Positions 39,509 to 48,208 are shown, numbered from the stretch's first letter. The stretch: DNA of 64,000 bases from Oceanidesulfovibrio marinus (GCF_013085545.1 NZ_CP039543.1:1736001-1800000); one strand, 5' to 3'. The notes: generated by a model from the sequence alone, not told the origin. Made by a program: numbers and translations.

Positions 39509-40998
39509 GCGATCTCGCCCTCCAAATACTCGCGGATCACGGCCTGGTCGCTGAAGGGCCGCTTCTCGCGGCCGATGATCTGATAGTCCTCGTGCCCCTT
39601 GCCGGCCACGAGCAAGGCGTCGCCAGGCCGCACCAGGTCCAGGGCGATGCCAATGGCCTTGCGGCGGTCCACCTCGGTAACGGACTCGGCGCAACCGGCC
39701 ATGCCGGCGTTGACGTCGTCCAGGATAGCCTGGGGATCTTCGGTGCGCGGGTTGTCTGACGTGAGCACCACGATGTCGCTGTACTTGCAGGCGGCCTGGG
39801 CCATGAGCGGGCGCTTGGTGCGGTCGCGGTCGCCGCCACAGCCGAACACGGTGACCAGCTTGCCCTCGGTCAGGGGCCGCATCTCGCGCAGCACGTTGTC
39901 CAGGGCGTCCGGGGTGTGCGCATAGTCCACAAAGATGTTCAGCCCGCTGGAAGCAGCCACGCGCTCCAGCCTGCCGGGCACGCCGTGGAAGTCGGCCAGC
40001 GCGCTGAGGTCGTCCGGGTGCAGGCCCAGGCTCAGCCCGGCGGCCATGGCCGCCAGCAGGTTGTGGGCGTTGTACGCGCCCACGAGCCCGGTCTGCAGGT
40101 TGAACCCGTCGCCGTCATACGGGCCGCCCATGCACTCCACGGCCAGGACCATGCCGTCGATGGAGGATTTGACCAGCGATCCGGCCAGCCCCCAGCCGTC
40201 GTTGCGCAGGATGGTCTCCGGCATCTCGCCCATGCCGTAGCCCACCGGGTTCACCACCCGCGGCAGCAGGGTGCGGCCGAACTCGTCGTCCCAGTTGAGC
40301 ACGGAGTACTTGTCCGCCTCGGGCAGATTCTCGAAAAGGATGGCCTTGGCTTGGCCGTAGGACTCCATGTCCTTGTGGTAGTCCAGGTGGTCCTGGGTCA
40401 GGTTGGTGAGCACGGCGCAGGCGAACTGCAGACCGGCCACGCGGTTCTGGTCCAGGGCATGGGAGGAAACCTCCATGAACGCAGCCTCCACGCCGGCGTC
40501 GATCATCGCGGCCATGCACTCGTGCAGCTCCCAGCAGCCCTGCGTGGTGAGCTCGGCCGGCCGATCCTCGCCGGGCCAGCGCTCGCGAATGGTGCCCAGC
40601 AGACCGGTGTAGCGGCCTGTGGCGCGGAACAGGTGCTCCAGAAGATGGCAGACCGTGGTCTTGCCGTTGGTGCCGGTCACGCCGACCAGCGGGAACGGCA
40701 GGATGCGCGTATTGAAGTGCGCCGTGGCGAGCCGGCCAAGGGCTGCGCGAACGTCGTCCACCACAACCCAATACACGCCGTCGGTGTCGGTGGAAGCCAT
40801 ATCCGCTCCCGACTCCCCGGTGACCACCCAGGTCGCGCCGCGTTCGATGGCCTGATCCACAAAGTCCAGTCCGGACTTGCCGCCGGTGGACGGTAGCGCG
40901 AGAAACGCCTCGCCCGGCTGCACCCGGCCGGAGTGGGTCCGCACGATCAGACCCCGCGAGACCTTCTCGATCAATTCCTCAAACATTGCCTTCATCAT
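39505..40998 (-). CDS. murE: UDP-N-acetylmuramoyl-L-alanyl-D-glutamate--2,6-diaminopimelate ligase
   Basis: Adds the third stem residue. The 497-residue product has the family's early TGESGAD-like region, the P-loop GVTGTNGKTTVCHLLEHLF, NLTQDHLDYHKDMESYGQAK and the C-terminal domain with FVDYAHTPDALDNVLREMR. The DNPR motif (residues 415-418, in TSDNPRTEDPQAI) selects meso-diaminopimelate rather than lysine and so indicates Gram-negative-type peptidoglycan. Start candidates are ATG 40998, 40995 and 40986. It is adjacent to the ftsI stop. Confidence 0.96.
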   Translation of the reverse strand: MMKAMFEELIEKVSRGLIVRTHSGRVQPGEAFLALPSTGGKSGLDFVDQAIERGATWVVTGESGADMASTDTDGVYWVVVDDVRAALGRLATAHFNTRILPFPLVGVTGTNGKTTVCHLLEHLFRATGRYTGLLGTIRERWPGEDRPAELTTQGCWELHECMAAMIDAGVEAAFMEVSSHALDQNRVAGLQFACAVLTNLTQDHLDYHKDMESYGQAKAILFENLPEADKYSVLNWDDEFGRTLLPRVVNPVGYGMGEMPETILRNDGWGLAGSLVKSSIDGMVLAVECMGGPYDGDGFNLQTGLVGAYNAHNLLAAMAAGLSLGLHPDDLSALADFHGVPGRLERVAASSGLNIFVDYAHTPDALDNVLREMRPLTEGKLVTVFGCGGDRDRTKRPLMAQAACKYSDIVVLTSDNPRTEDPQAILDDVNAGMAGCAESVTEVDRRKAIGIALDLVRPGDALLVAGKGHEDYQIIGREKRPFSDQAVIREYLEGEIA

Positions 40999-43071
40999 TT
41001 ATCCTTTACCCTGTGCCGGTCCGAGCCAGAGGGTTGCCTTGCTTGCATCTTTCCATTCGGCGCCCGCCTTGGGCGTTTGCCGCGATACGATCTCGCCCGC
41101 GCCCTTGAGCGTCGGCACGGCGCCGCCGGCTGCGAAGAGCTCCACGGCCTTGCGCAGCGGCATGCCCACCACGTCGGGCACGGCGCCCTGCACCGTGGGA
41201 GCCTCGGCCTTGGCCTGGGCTATCTTCAGCTCCTCCGGCTTGCACGCAGGCGACGGCTTGTCGGCCTTCTCGCAGGCCATGGGCATGTCAGGCAGATCGC
41301 CCCGGTAAGCCAGCGTCTTCACGGCGATCTCATGGAACGCCGGGGCCGAGACCACGCCGCCGTAGTGGGACTTCTGAGGCTCGTCCACCACCACAACGAT
41401 GAGATAGCGCGGCTTCTCGATGGGCAGGAGCCCCAGGAACGTCGCGACGTACTGGTTGCCGTATCCGCCTGTGGGCCCGGCCTTCTGTGCGGTGCCGGTC
41501 TTGCCGCCCACCTGCATGCCCGTGATGCGGGCGCGGGTGCCGGTGCCGTCCTCTTCCACCACCTCGCGCATCATGGAAAGCACCTGGGCCGAGACCTCGG
41601 GCGAGAAGATGCGCACGGCGTCGGCGGCCTCGGGCTCGGGCTTTTTCACGAGCGAAAGGGGCCGAAGGACCCCTTGGTTGGCAATGCACGAAAAAGCCTT
41701 GGAGAGCTGCGGTATGGTAGCCGAAAAGCCCTGACCAAAGGCGGCTGTCGCAAGGTCGATATCTCGCCACGAACCCGGCGGCCGGAGAATGCCCGGGCTT
41801 TCGCCTGGCAGATCCAGCGAGGTCTTGTGGCCGAAGCCCAATCTGTCCAGATAACCATGGTAGGCCTTCTTGCCCATGGTCATGGCGATCTTGGCCGAGC
41901 CGATGTTCGACGAGTAGCGCAGGACCTCATGCGCCGGCAGCCAGCCATACTTGTGGGTGTCGCGGATGGTGTTGCGTCCGATTTTGTAGCGCCCGTTCTC
42001 GCAGAAATAGAGCGAGTCGGGGTCGATAACTTTTTCCTGCAGCGCGGCGGCCATGAGGAACGGCTTCATGGTGGAGCCCAGCTCCATGGCGTCAATGGCC
42101 AGGGCGTTGCGCCATGCGGCCTGCCCGTACCGCTGATAATCGTTGGGGTTGAAAAACGGATACTGCGCCCAGGCGAGCACCTCGTTGCTCTCCACGTCGA
42201 GCACGATGCAGCCCCCGCGCTTGCCGCCGCTCTCGGTCACCGCCTTGGCGAGCTCCTCCTGTGCGACGAGCTGGATGTGCGCATCGATTGTCAGAGTGAT
42301 GTCGCCGCCCTTGACGGAGGCGAGATCGTCCACGGAGGGGCCGAAGCTCAGCACGTTGCCCTTGGCGTCGCGCTGGACCTGCAGATGCACCTTCTTGCCG
42401 GCCAGATAGTCGTCGTATGCGAGCTCCAGTCCGGAGAGCCCCTGCTCATCCAGGCCGACGAATCCGAGCAGCTGACCGGCGACGTGCTTGTTGGGATACT
42501 GCCTGCCGTATTCGGTGGTCAAGTAGATGCCGTCGAGATGCGCGTTGCGCACTGCCGAGGCCACGCGGTCCGGCACTTTGCGATCCAGCCAGACAAAGGT
42601 GGTCTTGCTGCCGATGAGCTTGCGGACCTGCGCCGGCGTCCTGTCCAGGATGGGGGCCAGGGCGCGCGACGCGGCAGCCACGTCGTTGATCTCCAGGGGA
42701 CGGGCGAACACGGAGTACAGCTCCACGCTCTTGGCCATGATCCGGCCGGTGCGGTCGTAGATGTTGCCGCGCGGGCCCATGACCGTAAGCGAGGTGAGGT
42801 GCTGGCGTCTGGCCATGGCGGCCAGCTCCGGGCCATCCACGAGCTGGACCTGGAAGGCGCGGCCCCAGAGCGCGACCCACAACAGCGCAAAGACCACGCC
42901 CACCACGATGACGCGCGGCTTGGCGCTGCGCACGGCGGCAGGCGATTCACGGTCCGCGGCAAAGGGAAGCCTGGCCGAGAACGGCTTGGAACGGTAGCCG
43001 TTCCGGGCCTTCCTGACCTTGGGCTTCTCCGCTTTTTCGCGGCGCTGTCTGGAGCGTTTTTCGTACGCCAT
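40999..43071 (-). CDS. ftsI: division-specific penicillin-binding protein (FtsI/PBP3-like) with PASTA domain
   Basis: Class B transpeptidase that crosslinks septal peptidoglycan with FtsW. The 690-residue product has a basic cytoplasmic N-terminus, one span at about 50-70, a PBP dimer domain and the transpeptidase with all three motifs: STMK (S333-K336), SSN (in RYSSNIGSAK) and KTGT (524-527). One PASTA domain closes the protein (AVPDVVGMPLRKAVELF to LWLGP). A C-terminal PASTA is uncommon in enteric FtsI but occurs in this group. The frame opens at a TTG (43077), but ATG 43071 is more likely. The neighbours ftsL and murE support division specificity. Confidence 0.95.
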   Translation of the reverse strand: MAYEKRSRQRREKAEKPKVRKARNGYRSKPFSARLPFAADRESPAAVRSAKPRVIVVGVVFALLWVALWGRAFQVQLVDGPELAAMARRQHLTSLTVMGPRGNIYDRTGRIMAKSVELYSVFARPLEINDVAAASRALAPILDRTPAQVRKLIGSKTTFVWLDRKVPDRVASAVRNAHLDGIYLTTEYGRQYPNKHVAGQLLGFVGLDEQGLSGLELAYDDYLAGKKVHLQVQRDAKGNVLSFGPSVDDLASVKGGDITLTIDAHIQLVAQEELAKAVTESGGKRGGCIVLDVESNEVLAWAQYPFFNPNDYQRYGQAAWRNALAIDAMELGSTMKPFLMAAALQEKVIDPDSLYFCENGRYKIGRNTIRDTHKYGWLPAHEVLRYSSNIGSAKIAMTMGKKAYHGYLDRLGFGHKTSLDLPGESPGILRPPGSWRDIDLATAAFGQGFSATIPQLSKAFSCIANQGVLRPLSLVKKPEPEAADAVRIFSPEVSAQVLSMMREVVEEDGTGTRARITGMQVGGKTGTAQKAGPTGGYGNQYVATFLGLLPIEKPRYLIVVVVDEPQKSHYGGVVSAPAFHEIAVKTLAYRGDLPDMPMACEKADKPSPACKPEELKIAQAKAEAPTVQGAVPDVVGMPLRKAVELFAAGGAVPTLKGAGEIVSRQTPKAGAEWKDASKATLWLGPAQGKG

Positions 43072-43104
43072 GTCCAACGTATCCTTACTTACTGCACGGA
43101 CTGC

Positions 43105-43434
43105 CTACAGGGCGCTGCCCGTCGCGGGCGGCGTGTCCGGTCCGTTATCGCGTTGCACCACAGGACCCTGCCGGAGCTGGCCGGGCTTGGCCGGCCCCAA
43201 TCCATACTCCTGCGCCTTTTTGCGCAAACGGTACGGCGAGGTCAGATTGTCCTTTTCGAGCTGCAGCTTGGCGCGCAGGTCGTTCGTATCAGCCAGCCGC
43301 TTCTCCAGCTGCTCCAGCCGGTAGGCCGTATCCAGGCGCTCGATGTTCACCCAGACCACGGCGAGGCCCAGCACCAGTGCGGCTCCGGCGGCCAACAAAC
43401 ACTGCATGACGGCGCGGCTGGGCAATCTGGCCAT
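43105..43434 (-). CDS. ftsL: FtsL-like division protein
   Basis: Small bitopic protein of 109 residues. There is one membrane span at about 10-29 (MQCLLAAGAALVLGLAVVWV), then a periplasmic heptad-like coiled segment (about 32-62: LDTAYRLEQLEKRLADTNDL) and a proline-rich tail. Primary sequence is poorly conserved in FtsL, so the call rests on architecture plus its place between rsmH and ftsI, the canonical ftsL slot. Its ATG overlaps the rsmH stop by one base (TAATG). Confidence 0.8.
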   Translation of the reverse strand: MARLPSRAVMQCLLAAGAALVLGLAVVWVNIERLDTAYRLEQLEKRLADTNDLRAKLQLEKDNLTSPYRLRKKAQEYGLGPAKPGQLRQGPVVQRDNGPDTPPATGSAL

Positions 43435-44450
43435 TACGCCGCCTCCACCAGCCGTTCCGCAGCGCGCAGCTTGGCGCTTCTGGCACGACTGTTCCGCGCA
43501 ACCTCCTCTTCCGAGGGGGTCAGCGGTTTTTTGGTCAACACCTTGAGCCGCGGCACGCGACCGCAGCGGCACACCGGCACGTTGCGCGGGCAGTTGCAGC
43601 CCTTGGCCTCGTCCCGGAAGGTATGCTTCACGGCGCGGTCCTCCAGCGAGTGGAAGCTGATGACGACCACGCGTCCGCCCGGGGCGAGCCGCTCCGTGAT
43701 GTGCTCCAGAAAGTATGCGAGCTCCTCCAGCTCCCTGTTCACGGCCATGCGCAGGGCCTGGAAGGTGCGGGTGGCCGGATGGCGCCGTGCCGTGGCCCGC
43801 CACTTGGCCGGGTAGGCCTGCTCCACGATGTCGGCCAGGCGCGCGGTGTTCTCGATGGGCTCCTTGGACCGGGCCTCGATGATTGCGCGGGCGATGCGGC
43901 CGGCCATGGGCTCCTCGCCCAGGCGGTGGATGATGGCCTTGAGTTCGGCGTGGGAGAGCTTGTTCACCAGGCGGTGCGCCGGGGCGTCGCCTTCGCTCGC
44001 GCCCATGCGCATGTCCAGCGGCCCATCGTGCAGAAAGCTGAAACCGCGATCGGCGTCGTCCAGCTGGATGGAGGAGACGCCCAGGTCGAGCAGCGCACCG
44101 TCGAGCGTATCCCAGCCCAGCTCATCCATGAACTCCTCGAACCGGCTGTAGGAGCCCTGGAAAAACGAGGCGCGCCCCCCCCAGGGGGCGAGGCGTTTCT
44201 GCGCGGTGTCCAGAGCCAGGGAATCGCGGTCGATGCCGAGGAGGGAGATGTCGCCGCCGGCCGCCTCGAAGATTGCGGAAGAGTGGCCGCCCAGGCCGAG
44301 GGTTCCGTCCAGATAACGGCCGCCGGACTTGGGCGCGAGATACTCCAGCACCTCCGGGACCATGACCGAGACATGGGCGAACTCTTCCGTTTCGCCGGTG
44401 CCTGCGGCTCCCTGCTGGTCCGACATATGCTTCTGGTGCTGCTCCGCCAT
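43434..44450 (-). CDS. rsmH: 16S rRNA (cytosine(1402)-N(4))-methyltransferase
   Basis: SAM-dependent enzyme (formerly MraW) that modifies C1402 of 16S rRNA. The 338-residue product has HVSVMVPEVLEYLAPKSGGRYLDGTLGLGGHS at about residues 26-57 (SAM-binding core DGTLGLGGHS), LLDLGVSSIQLDDADRGFSF, and the C-terminal HPATRTFQALRMAVN and VISFHSLEDRAVKHTF. Start 44450 was kept; ATG 44426 (MSDQQ) is an alternative that also preserves the conserved part. It follows mraZ by about 40 bases. Confidence 0.96.
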   Translation of the reverse strand: MAEQHQKHMSDQQGAAGTGETEEFAHVSVMVPEVLEYLAPKSGGRYLDGTLGLGGHSSAIFEAAGGDISLLGIDRDSLALDTAQKRLAPWGGRASFFQGSYSRFEEFMDELGWDTLDGALLDLGVSSIQLDDADRGFSFLHDGPLDMRMGASEGDAPAHRLVNKLSHAELKAIIHRLGEEPMAGRIARAIIEARSKEPIENTARLADIVEQAYPAKWRATARRHPATRTFQALRMAVNRELEELAYFLEHITERLAPGGRVVVISFHSLEDRAVKHTFRDEAKGCNCPRNVPVCRCGRVPRLKVLTKKPLTPSEEEVARNSRARSAKLRAAERLVEAA

Positions 44451-44492
44451 AGTTGAAACTCGTCAATTAAATATCAGGGTATCCCCGACCCC

Positions 44493-44942
44493 CTAGAGAG
44501 GAATGTCGATACCGCTATCCGCAAGCTCATCCGCCACGTCGGAGAAATCCTGCTCCGTAAGGGCGGTAAAGCGTTCGGGGTTCCAGATCTCGAACTTGTC
44601 CAACTGGCCGACGATCTCGGCATCGCCGTCCAGGCCTGCATAGTCGCGGTGTGCCTTGGAAAGCCGCACGCGGCCCTGCTTGTCCACGGTGAGCTCTTCC
44701 GCTCCACCGATGACGAGCCGCCGAAAGTCTCTCAATTTTCTAGAAGGACTCTGGAGTCGGCTGATCTTGTACTCGAACTCCTCCCAGACCGGCAAAGGGA
44801 ATCCGACCAGGCAGTTGTCGTAGGTGGTGCAGACAAACTTGCCTTCTGCGCAGGAAGAGACCACAATGTCCCGGAATTCCGGGGGCATCATGAGTCTCCC
44901 TTTGTCGTCGAGGCTGCGCTTGGTTCGACCGCGGAAGGACAT
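44493..44942 (-). CDS. mraZ: transcriptional regulator MraZ
   Basis: SpoVT/AbrB-like DNA-binding protein that represses its own division-cluster promoter. The 149-residue product begins [20 protein letters not shown], and the duplicated DxxGR motif reappears as [20 protein letters not shown] at about 80-100. Both repeats of the fold are therefore present. AAGGAG lies 6 bases before the ATG. It heads the cluster, as in most bacteria, and the expected binding repeats are found just upstream. Confidence 0.95.
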   Translation of the reverse strand: MSFRGRTKRSLDDKGRLMMPPEFRDIVVSSCAEGKFVCTTYDNCLVGFPLPVWEEFEYKISRLQSPSRKLRDFRRLVIGGAEELTVDKQGRVRLSKAHRDYAGLDGDAEIVGQLDKFEIWNPERFTALTEQDFSDVADELADSGIDIPL

Positions 44943-44958
44943 GCCGGCTCCTTGTTAC

Positions 44959-44980
44959 CACCTTTTCCCACGTTTTCCCA
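44959..44980 (-). promoter_or_regulatory. MraZ-box direct repeats
   Basis: Read on the minus strand: TGGGAAAACG, TGGGAAAAGG, TGG. These are TGGGA-type repeats with an exact 10-base period, the documented form of MraZ operators. They lie between the likely promoter and the mraZ ribosome binding site, so binding would autorepress the division cluster. Confidence 0.75.
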
Positions 44981-44981
44981 C

Positions 44982-45010
44982 GGTATCTATGTTTTTCTTA
45001 CAACTGTCAA
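44982..45010 (-). promoter_or_regulatory. promoter of the division/cell-wall cluster
   Basis: On the minus strand a perfect TTGACA (45005-45010) lies 17 bases from GATACC (44982-44987); TAGATA overlaps at 15-base spacing. The -35 is strong and the -10 weak. It directly precedes the MraZ-box repeats. Confidence 0.6.
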
Positions 45011-45403
45011 GAACAAAATGATTTTTTGTCTAGAGAATCAGATGTCTTGAAGGCACTGTTTCTGCATCACAGTCGCATGAACATGCAACATCGTCGGACT
45101 TGCAATCGGCGGTTCTGCGCCGCCCCATGCAACACCCGGCCAGCCGCCGCCATGCAAGGCATCCTGGCGGTCAGTGTTTCCGCAGCATTGCGTTGCGGGC
45201 CAATGCGGTTTATGTTGGCGGCGCAATTCGTTTCTGCAGCGGGCATGGCGCCTCGAAGAGCCGCGGAAAGACAGCCGTCTCCCCGAACAATGCCTGCCAG
45301 GGACCTCCGGGTCCGCGCTGCTGCGAATGCGCATGTCGCGACGCACCAAGACGGCGCCGGACGGACACGCGCCTCCTGCAACGATGCCACCAGGAACGGA
45401 CCC
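45011..45403. other. intergenic region between mraZ and the HD-GYP gene
   Basis: About 390 bases. The HD-GYP reading frame remains open back to 45026, but that part encodes a Cys/Arg-rich stretch unlike any domain and lacks a ribosome binding site, so I treat it as non-coding. No RNA gene recognised. Confidence 0.45.
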
Positions 45404-46399
45404 ATGTGCGCAGTGAAGACGACGATCCCCGACAATGTTTCCGAAGAGTACTACCAGATCGCTCCGGAAATCCTCGCCAGCTTCCCCAAGTATCGGCCGC
45501 CCATCGACCTGTTCCTGTTCAAGGAGTCCATAGCCTCCCTCGAACCGTACAGCCGCAAGGGGCAACGGCTCACCGCCGACCAGGTGGACAAGGTCCATGA
45601 GCTGTGCAACGAGGGCATGCTTTTCGTGTCCCGCTCCGACCACCCGGTGTACTCCAAGCACATCGTCAAGCAGCTCGACCTGGTGCTGGTGGACAAGAAC
45701 CTCAAGGAATCCGAGATCGCCGACGTCTTCATGAATGCATTCCAGCTCCGGCTGGAGGAGTTCTACGACCAGCCCGTGCAGGTGGTCTTCGACAAGCTCT
45801 ACACGGACATCATGGTGCTCACCGAGTACCTCAGCGTGGACTGGTTCCGCATCAAGGCCCTGCTCAAACGGCTCTTCACCGAGCACACCCTGGTGAACCA
45901 CTCTATCAACTGCGGCGTGCTGGCCACCTGGCTGTACCTCAAGGTGCGCAAAGGCCATTTCAAACGCCGGGAGTTGGACCGCGCCGTGCTCGCCTTTTTC
46001 CTGCACGATATGGGCATGGCCAAGATCCCCCCCTTCATCCGCACCAAGAGCGTGCCCCTGACCATGGAGGAGCGGCAGAAGCTCAACTCCCACCCCATGC
46101 ACGGTGCCAAGCTCGCCCAGAAGCTGGGCCTCTCCTTCAACGAGATCATGGCCTGCATCATGGAGCACCACGAGCGCTTCGACGGCTCCGGCTACCCGCG
46201 CAAGGTGAAGGAAGGCGAAATCTCCAAGCTGGGCAAGCTCTGCGCCGTGGTGGACTCCTTCTGCGCCATGACCACCGAGCGGCCCTACGCCAAGGCCATG
46301 GAGCCCGTGGCCGCAGCGCAGTCCCTGGCCCAGGACAAGCGCTACGATGAGAACTTCGCCACCATCATCAAGACCGCCTACATCACGGGCAACTTCTAA
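45404..46399 (+). CDS. HD-GYP domain protein (putative c-di-GMP phosphodiesterase)
   Basis: Cytoplasmic protein of 331 residues. The C-terminal HD-GYP domain (about 150-331) has HD at 201-202 (FFLHDMGMAKIP), HHE in IMEHHERFDGSGYP and GYP at 263-265; a conserved CAVVDSFCAMTTERPY follows. HD-GYP proteins hydrolyse cyclic di-GMP, which controls motility and biofilms. The N-terminal 150 residues match no domain I can name. I chose ATG 45404, with AGGAA about 8 bases upstream, over the longer open frame from 45026. The next small gene starts 20 bases downstream. Confidence 0.88.
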   Translation: MCAVKTTIPDNVSEEYYQIAPEILASFPKYRPPIDLFLFKESIASLEPYSRKGQRLTADQVDKVHELCNEGMLFVSRSDHPVYSKHIVKQLDLVLVDKNLKESEIADVFMNAFQLRLEEFYDQPVQVVFDKLYTDIMVLTEYLSVDWFRIKALLKRLFTEHTLVNHSINCGVLATWLYLKVRKGHFKRRELDRAVLAFFLHDMGMAKIPPFIRTKSVPLTMEERQKLNSHPMHGAKLAQKLGLSFNEIMACIMEHHERFDGSGYPRKVKEGEISKLGKLCAVVDSFCAMTTERPYAKAMEPVAAAQSLAQDKRYDENFATIIKTAYITGNF

Positions 46400-46418
46400 T
46401 CCCCCCGGAGACGCACAC

Positions 46419-46931
46419 ATGCCCACGCCCCAGCTGCCTTCCACGCCGCGCGCCGTGCACTGGCTGGGAGGGGAACGGCTGGCGCCGCGTTCTCTGTACC
46501 ACGGCCACGACCAGCTGGTGCGTCTCGCGCCGGGCAGCGCCCTGCTCTACCGCGGCCGGCTCTGGTGCATCGTCCGCACGAGTCGCCTGGCCGTGCCCTT
46601 CTGGGGCGTCAAACGCCACGCCCTTTCCACCTTCGAGCACGAGCCCTACGCCCTGCTGCTCCTGGACGGCCCGGGAACAGGCTGGTGCCTGCCGCGCATC
46701 GAGGTCGAAGCCCTGCTGCGCCGCCGCGCCTGGCCCGTGTCCCGCGCCGGCGAGTATAAGATCAAGCCAGCCAATCTCTGCGAATCCTCACGCTTCACAT
46801 CCACGGCGCAGCTCTTCACCCGGCTCGACGCCTTTGTGGCCATGTTTTTAGAGCATGCCCGCTGTGGTTCGAGGGACTCCGCCCCTCGCGCTCCCCGCCA
46901 GGGAACTCTGTTCCCTGGACCCTCAATATAG
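46419..46931 (+). CDS. uncharacterised protein whose C-terminus is encoded by a palindromic repeat
   Basis: Product of 170 residues that I do not recognise. Residues 1-148 form a compact, mostly polar sequence with a Trp/Arg-rich region (GRLWCIVRTSRLAVPFWGVK). The last 22 or so residues (from CGSRDSAPRAPRQGTLF) are translated from two palindromes of the composite repeat family (46870-46918), and the stop lies in a third, so the natural C-terminus has probably been replaced or extended by an element insertion. It follows the HD-GYP gene by 20 bases and is probably cotranscribed. No signal peptide or membrane span. Confidence 0.6.
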   Translation: MPTPQLPSTPRAVHWLGGERLAPRSLYHGHDQLVRLAPGSALLYRGRLWCIVRTSRLAVPFWGVKRHALSTFEHEPYALLLLDGPGTGWCLPRIEVEALLRRRAWPVSRAGEYKIKPANLCESSRFTSTAQLFTRLDAFVAMFLEHARCGSRDSAPRAPRQGTLFPGPSI

Positions 46932-46980
46932 GGGTCCGGGGACCAGTGGTCCCCGGCAGAGGGACTGGGGGACAGAGTCC
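46870..46980. repeat. composite palindromic element, copy 4 (complete, inverted order)
   Basis: Five palindromes in a row: CGAGGGA / CCCCTCG (46870-46888); CCAGGGAAC-TCT-GTTCCCTGG (46898-46918); GGACCCT / GGGGTCC around an AT-rich loop (46917-46937); CCGGGGACCA-G-TGGTCCCCGG (46936-46956); and GGACTGGGGGACAGAGTCC (about 46962-46980). This is the module order of 54916-55026 reversed, as expected for an inverted copy. The first two modules are translated as the end of the upstream gene. Confidence 0.8.
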
Positions 46981-47083
46981 ACCAGAAAAAAGCTCCGGAA
47001 ATCTTTCAGACCATGCACCTCAGCAGTGGTGGAGTACTGTTACCCAATAGTGACGCGAACCCCAGCACGAGCGAGGACATCCC

Positions 47084-47803
47084 ATGCCGAACCATGATAA
47101 GCCGCTGTTGACCACAGCCGACAAGGAACGCTATACTAAAAATCCGTTGGCATTGTGGCGCTGGAAAGCGAATCCTGGGGCATGTGAAACGTGCCTGGCG
47201 CTCAACGGAAAGACATATCGATATCCAGATATTCCGGACCGCCCACACCCTAACTGCAAATGCACGGTAGTGCCCGTTCCAAATGCATCCTACCGTACCG
47301 CCATCGCGGATGCCGACGATAATGACGATGCCGCAGGGTCCTCCGACAACACCGGCGGTGGCCTGCTCCACAATACCGGCGAGGCCTTGCGCGAGATCGC
47401 GCGATCCAAGCTGTGGCAGGAAGCTGCCGACAACACCTATGCGGCGGTCGAGGAGATCGTGAACTCCGAACGCTGGGGAGAGATGGCGGAAGGGACGAAC
47501 CAGGCGATTTCAGAGGTATGGGATAACCCCTGGGGCCGAGGCGCACTGTTATTTGCAGGAACTACATTGCTCCCTGCAATAAGCATCGCCACCGAAGGTG
47601 CAGCATTGCAGCTTGGCACACGCCTGGCTGTAAGCCCCGCTGCCGTTGAGCTTGGAAGGCGAATAAGGGAGTCTGACTTATTGGGACAACCTTCTATCGA
47701 CCTAGCCAATGGGGCTCTTACACAGGGTCCTCCCCCATTCTCACTTGCTGGTCTTTCTGGATACACCTTGAGATACCTATACGATGATTATTCCGGGGAT
47801 TGA
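47084..47803 (+). CDS. Mu-F-like small protein with variable C-terminus (toxin-like head of the cassette array)
   Basis: Product of 239 residues. The N-terminus carries CETC (34-37) and PHPNCKC (54-60), the pattern of the C-terminal part of phage Mu F-like minor head proteins, also used as a module in bacterial polymorphic toxins. A Gly/Asp linker (75-98) leads to two copies of a helical repeat, WQEAADNTYAAVEEI (111-125) and WGEMAEGTNQAISEV (131-145). A hydrophobic segment (153-175) and a unique tail follow. The second repeat is exactly where the downstream orphan fragments begin (WGETSQAIGEV), so the C-terminal part appears exchangeable. GAGGA precedes the ATG. The next gene begins 3 bases after the stop. 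A membrane-active toxin is plausible but unproven. Confidence 0.6.
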   Translation: MPNHDKPLLTTADKERYTKNPLALWRWKANPGACETCLALNGKTYRYPDIPDRPHPNCKCTVVPVPNASYRTAIADADDNDDAAGSSDNTGGGLLHNTGEALREIARSKLWQEAADNTYAAVEEIVNSERWGEMAEGTNQAISEVWDNPWGRGALLFAGTTLLPAISIATEGAALQLGTRLAVSPAAVELGRRIRESDLLGQPSIDLANGALTQGPPPFSLAGLSGYTLRYLYDDYSGD

Positions 47804-47806
47804 TTC

Positions 47807-48208
47807 ATGAAACGACCCGTCATCAACCTGTACAAATATCTTCTCACCTTTCTCGGACTTGCCTTTGTATACTGGGGCGGCAAGGTCATTATCGTCACGA
47901 AGTATTACAGCAAGCGGTATGATCTGATCATGGACCATACAAACGTTCGCTGGCCGTTGGGGCTCGCACTTCTTGCGTTTGGCGTCTTCTTCCTCTACAG
48001 AGCGTACAAGGAATCAAGCAAGCGTAATACATCGTCAACACAGCTGGCTGAGACCGAAACGATCTGTGTTGCCTGCCAAACTCCATGCCTCATCGACGAC
48101 TTTGAAGAGATGACGTGCCCCCACTGCGGCGGCGAACTCGAACCGCTGGCCGGATTCTACGAGCGCCATCCGGAGCTGCTGGACGAGGATACCGAGCCTG
48201 GGCACTAG
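47807..48208 (+). CDS. two-span membrane protein with zinc ribbon, type alpha (putative immunity)
   Basis: Product of 133 residues: spans at about 10-30 and 49-66, a short loop between them with MDHTNVRWPLG, a basic Ser-rich linker, then a zinc-ribbon-like cysteine cluster (CVACQTPC...CPHCGG, about 87-108) and a conserved tail (GFYERHPELLDEDTEPGH). It is coupled to the preceding gene by a 3-base gap, as immunity genes are to toxins. A near-identical copy ends the array at 51655. Loop motif D-[FYH]-[ST]-[NK] and tail are shared with the beta and gamma types; the membrane halves differ. Function is inferred from arrangement. Confidence 0.6.
   Translation: MKRPVINLYKYLLTFLGLAFVYWGGKVIIVTKYYSKRYDLIMDHTNVRWPLGLALLAFGVFFLYRAYKESSKRNTSSTQLAETETICVACQTPCLIDDFEEMTCPHCGGELEPLAGFYERHPELLDEDTEPGH

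Noticed and set aside
40933-43815. 960-codon plus-strand open frame
   Set aside because: Antisense to ftsI, ftsL and neighbouring genes; no recognisable domain.
45026-45403. N-terminal extension of the HD-GYP protein
   Set aside because: Cys/Arg-rich translation without domain character; ATG 45404 has a ribosome binding site.
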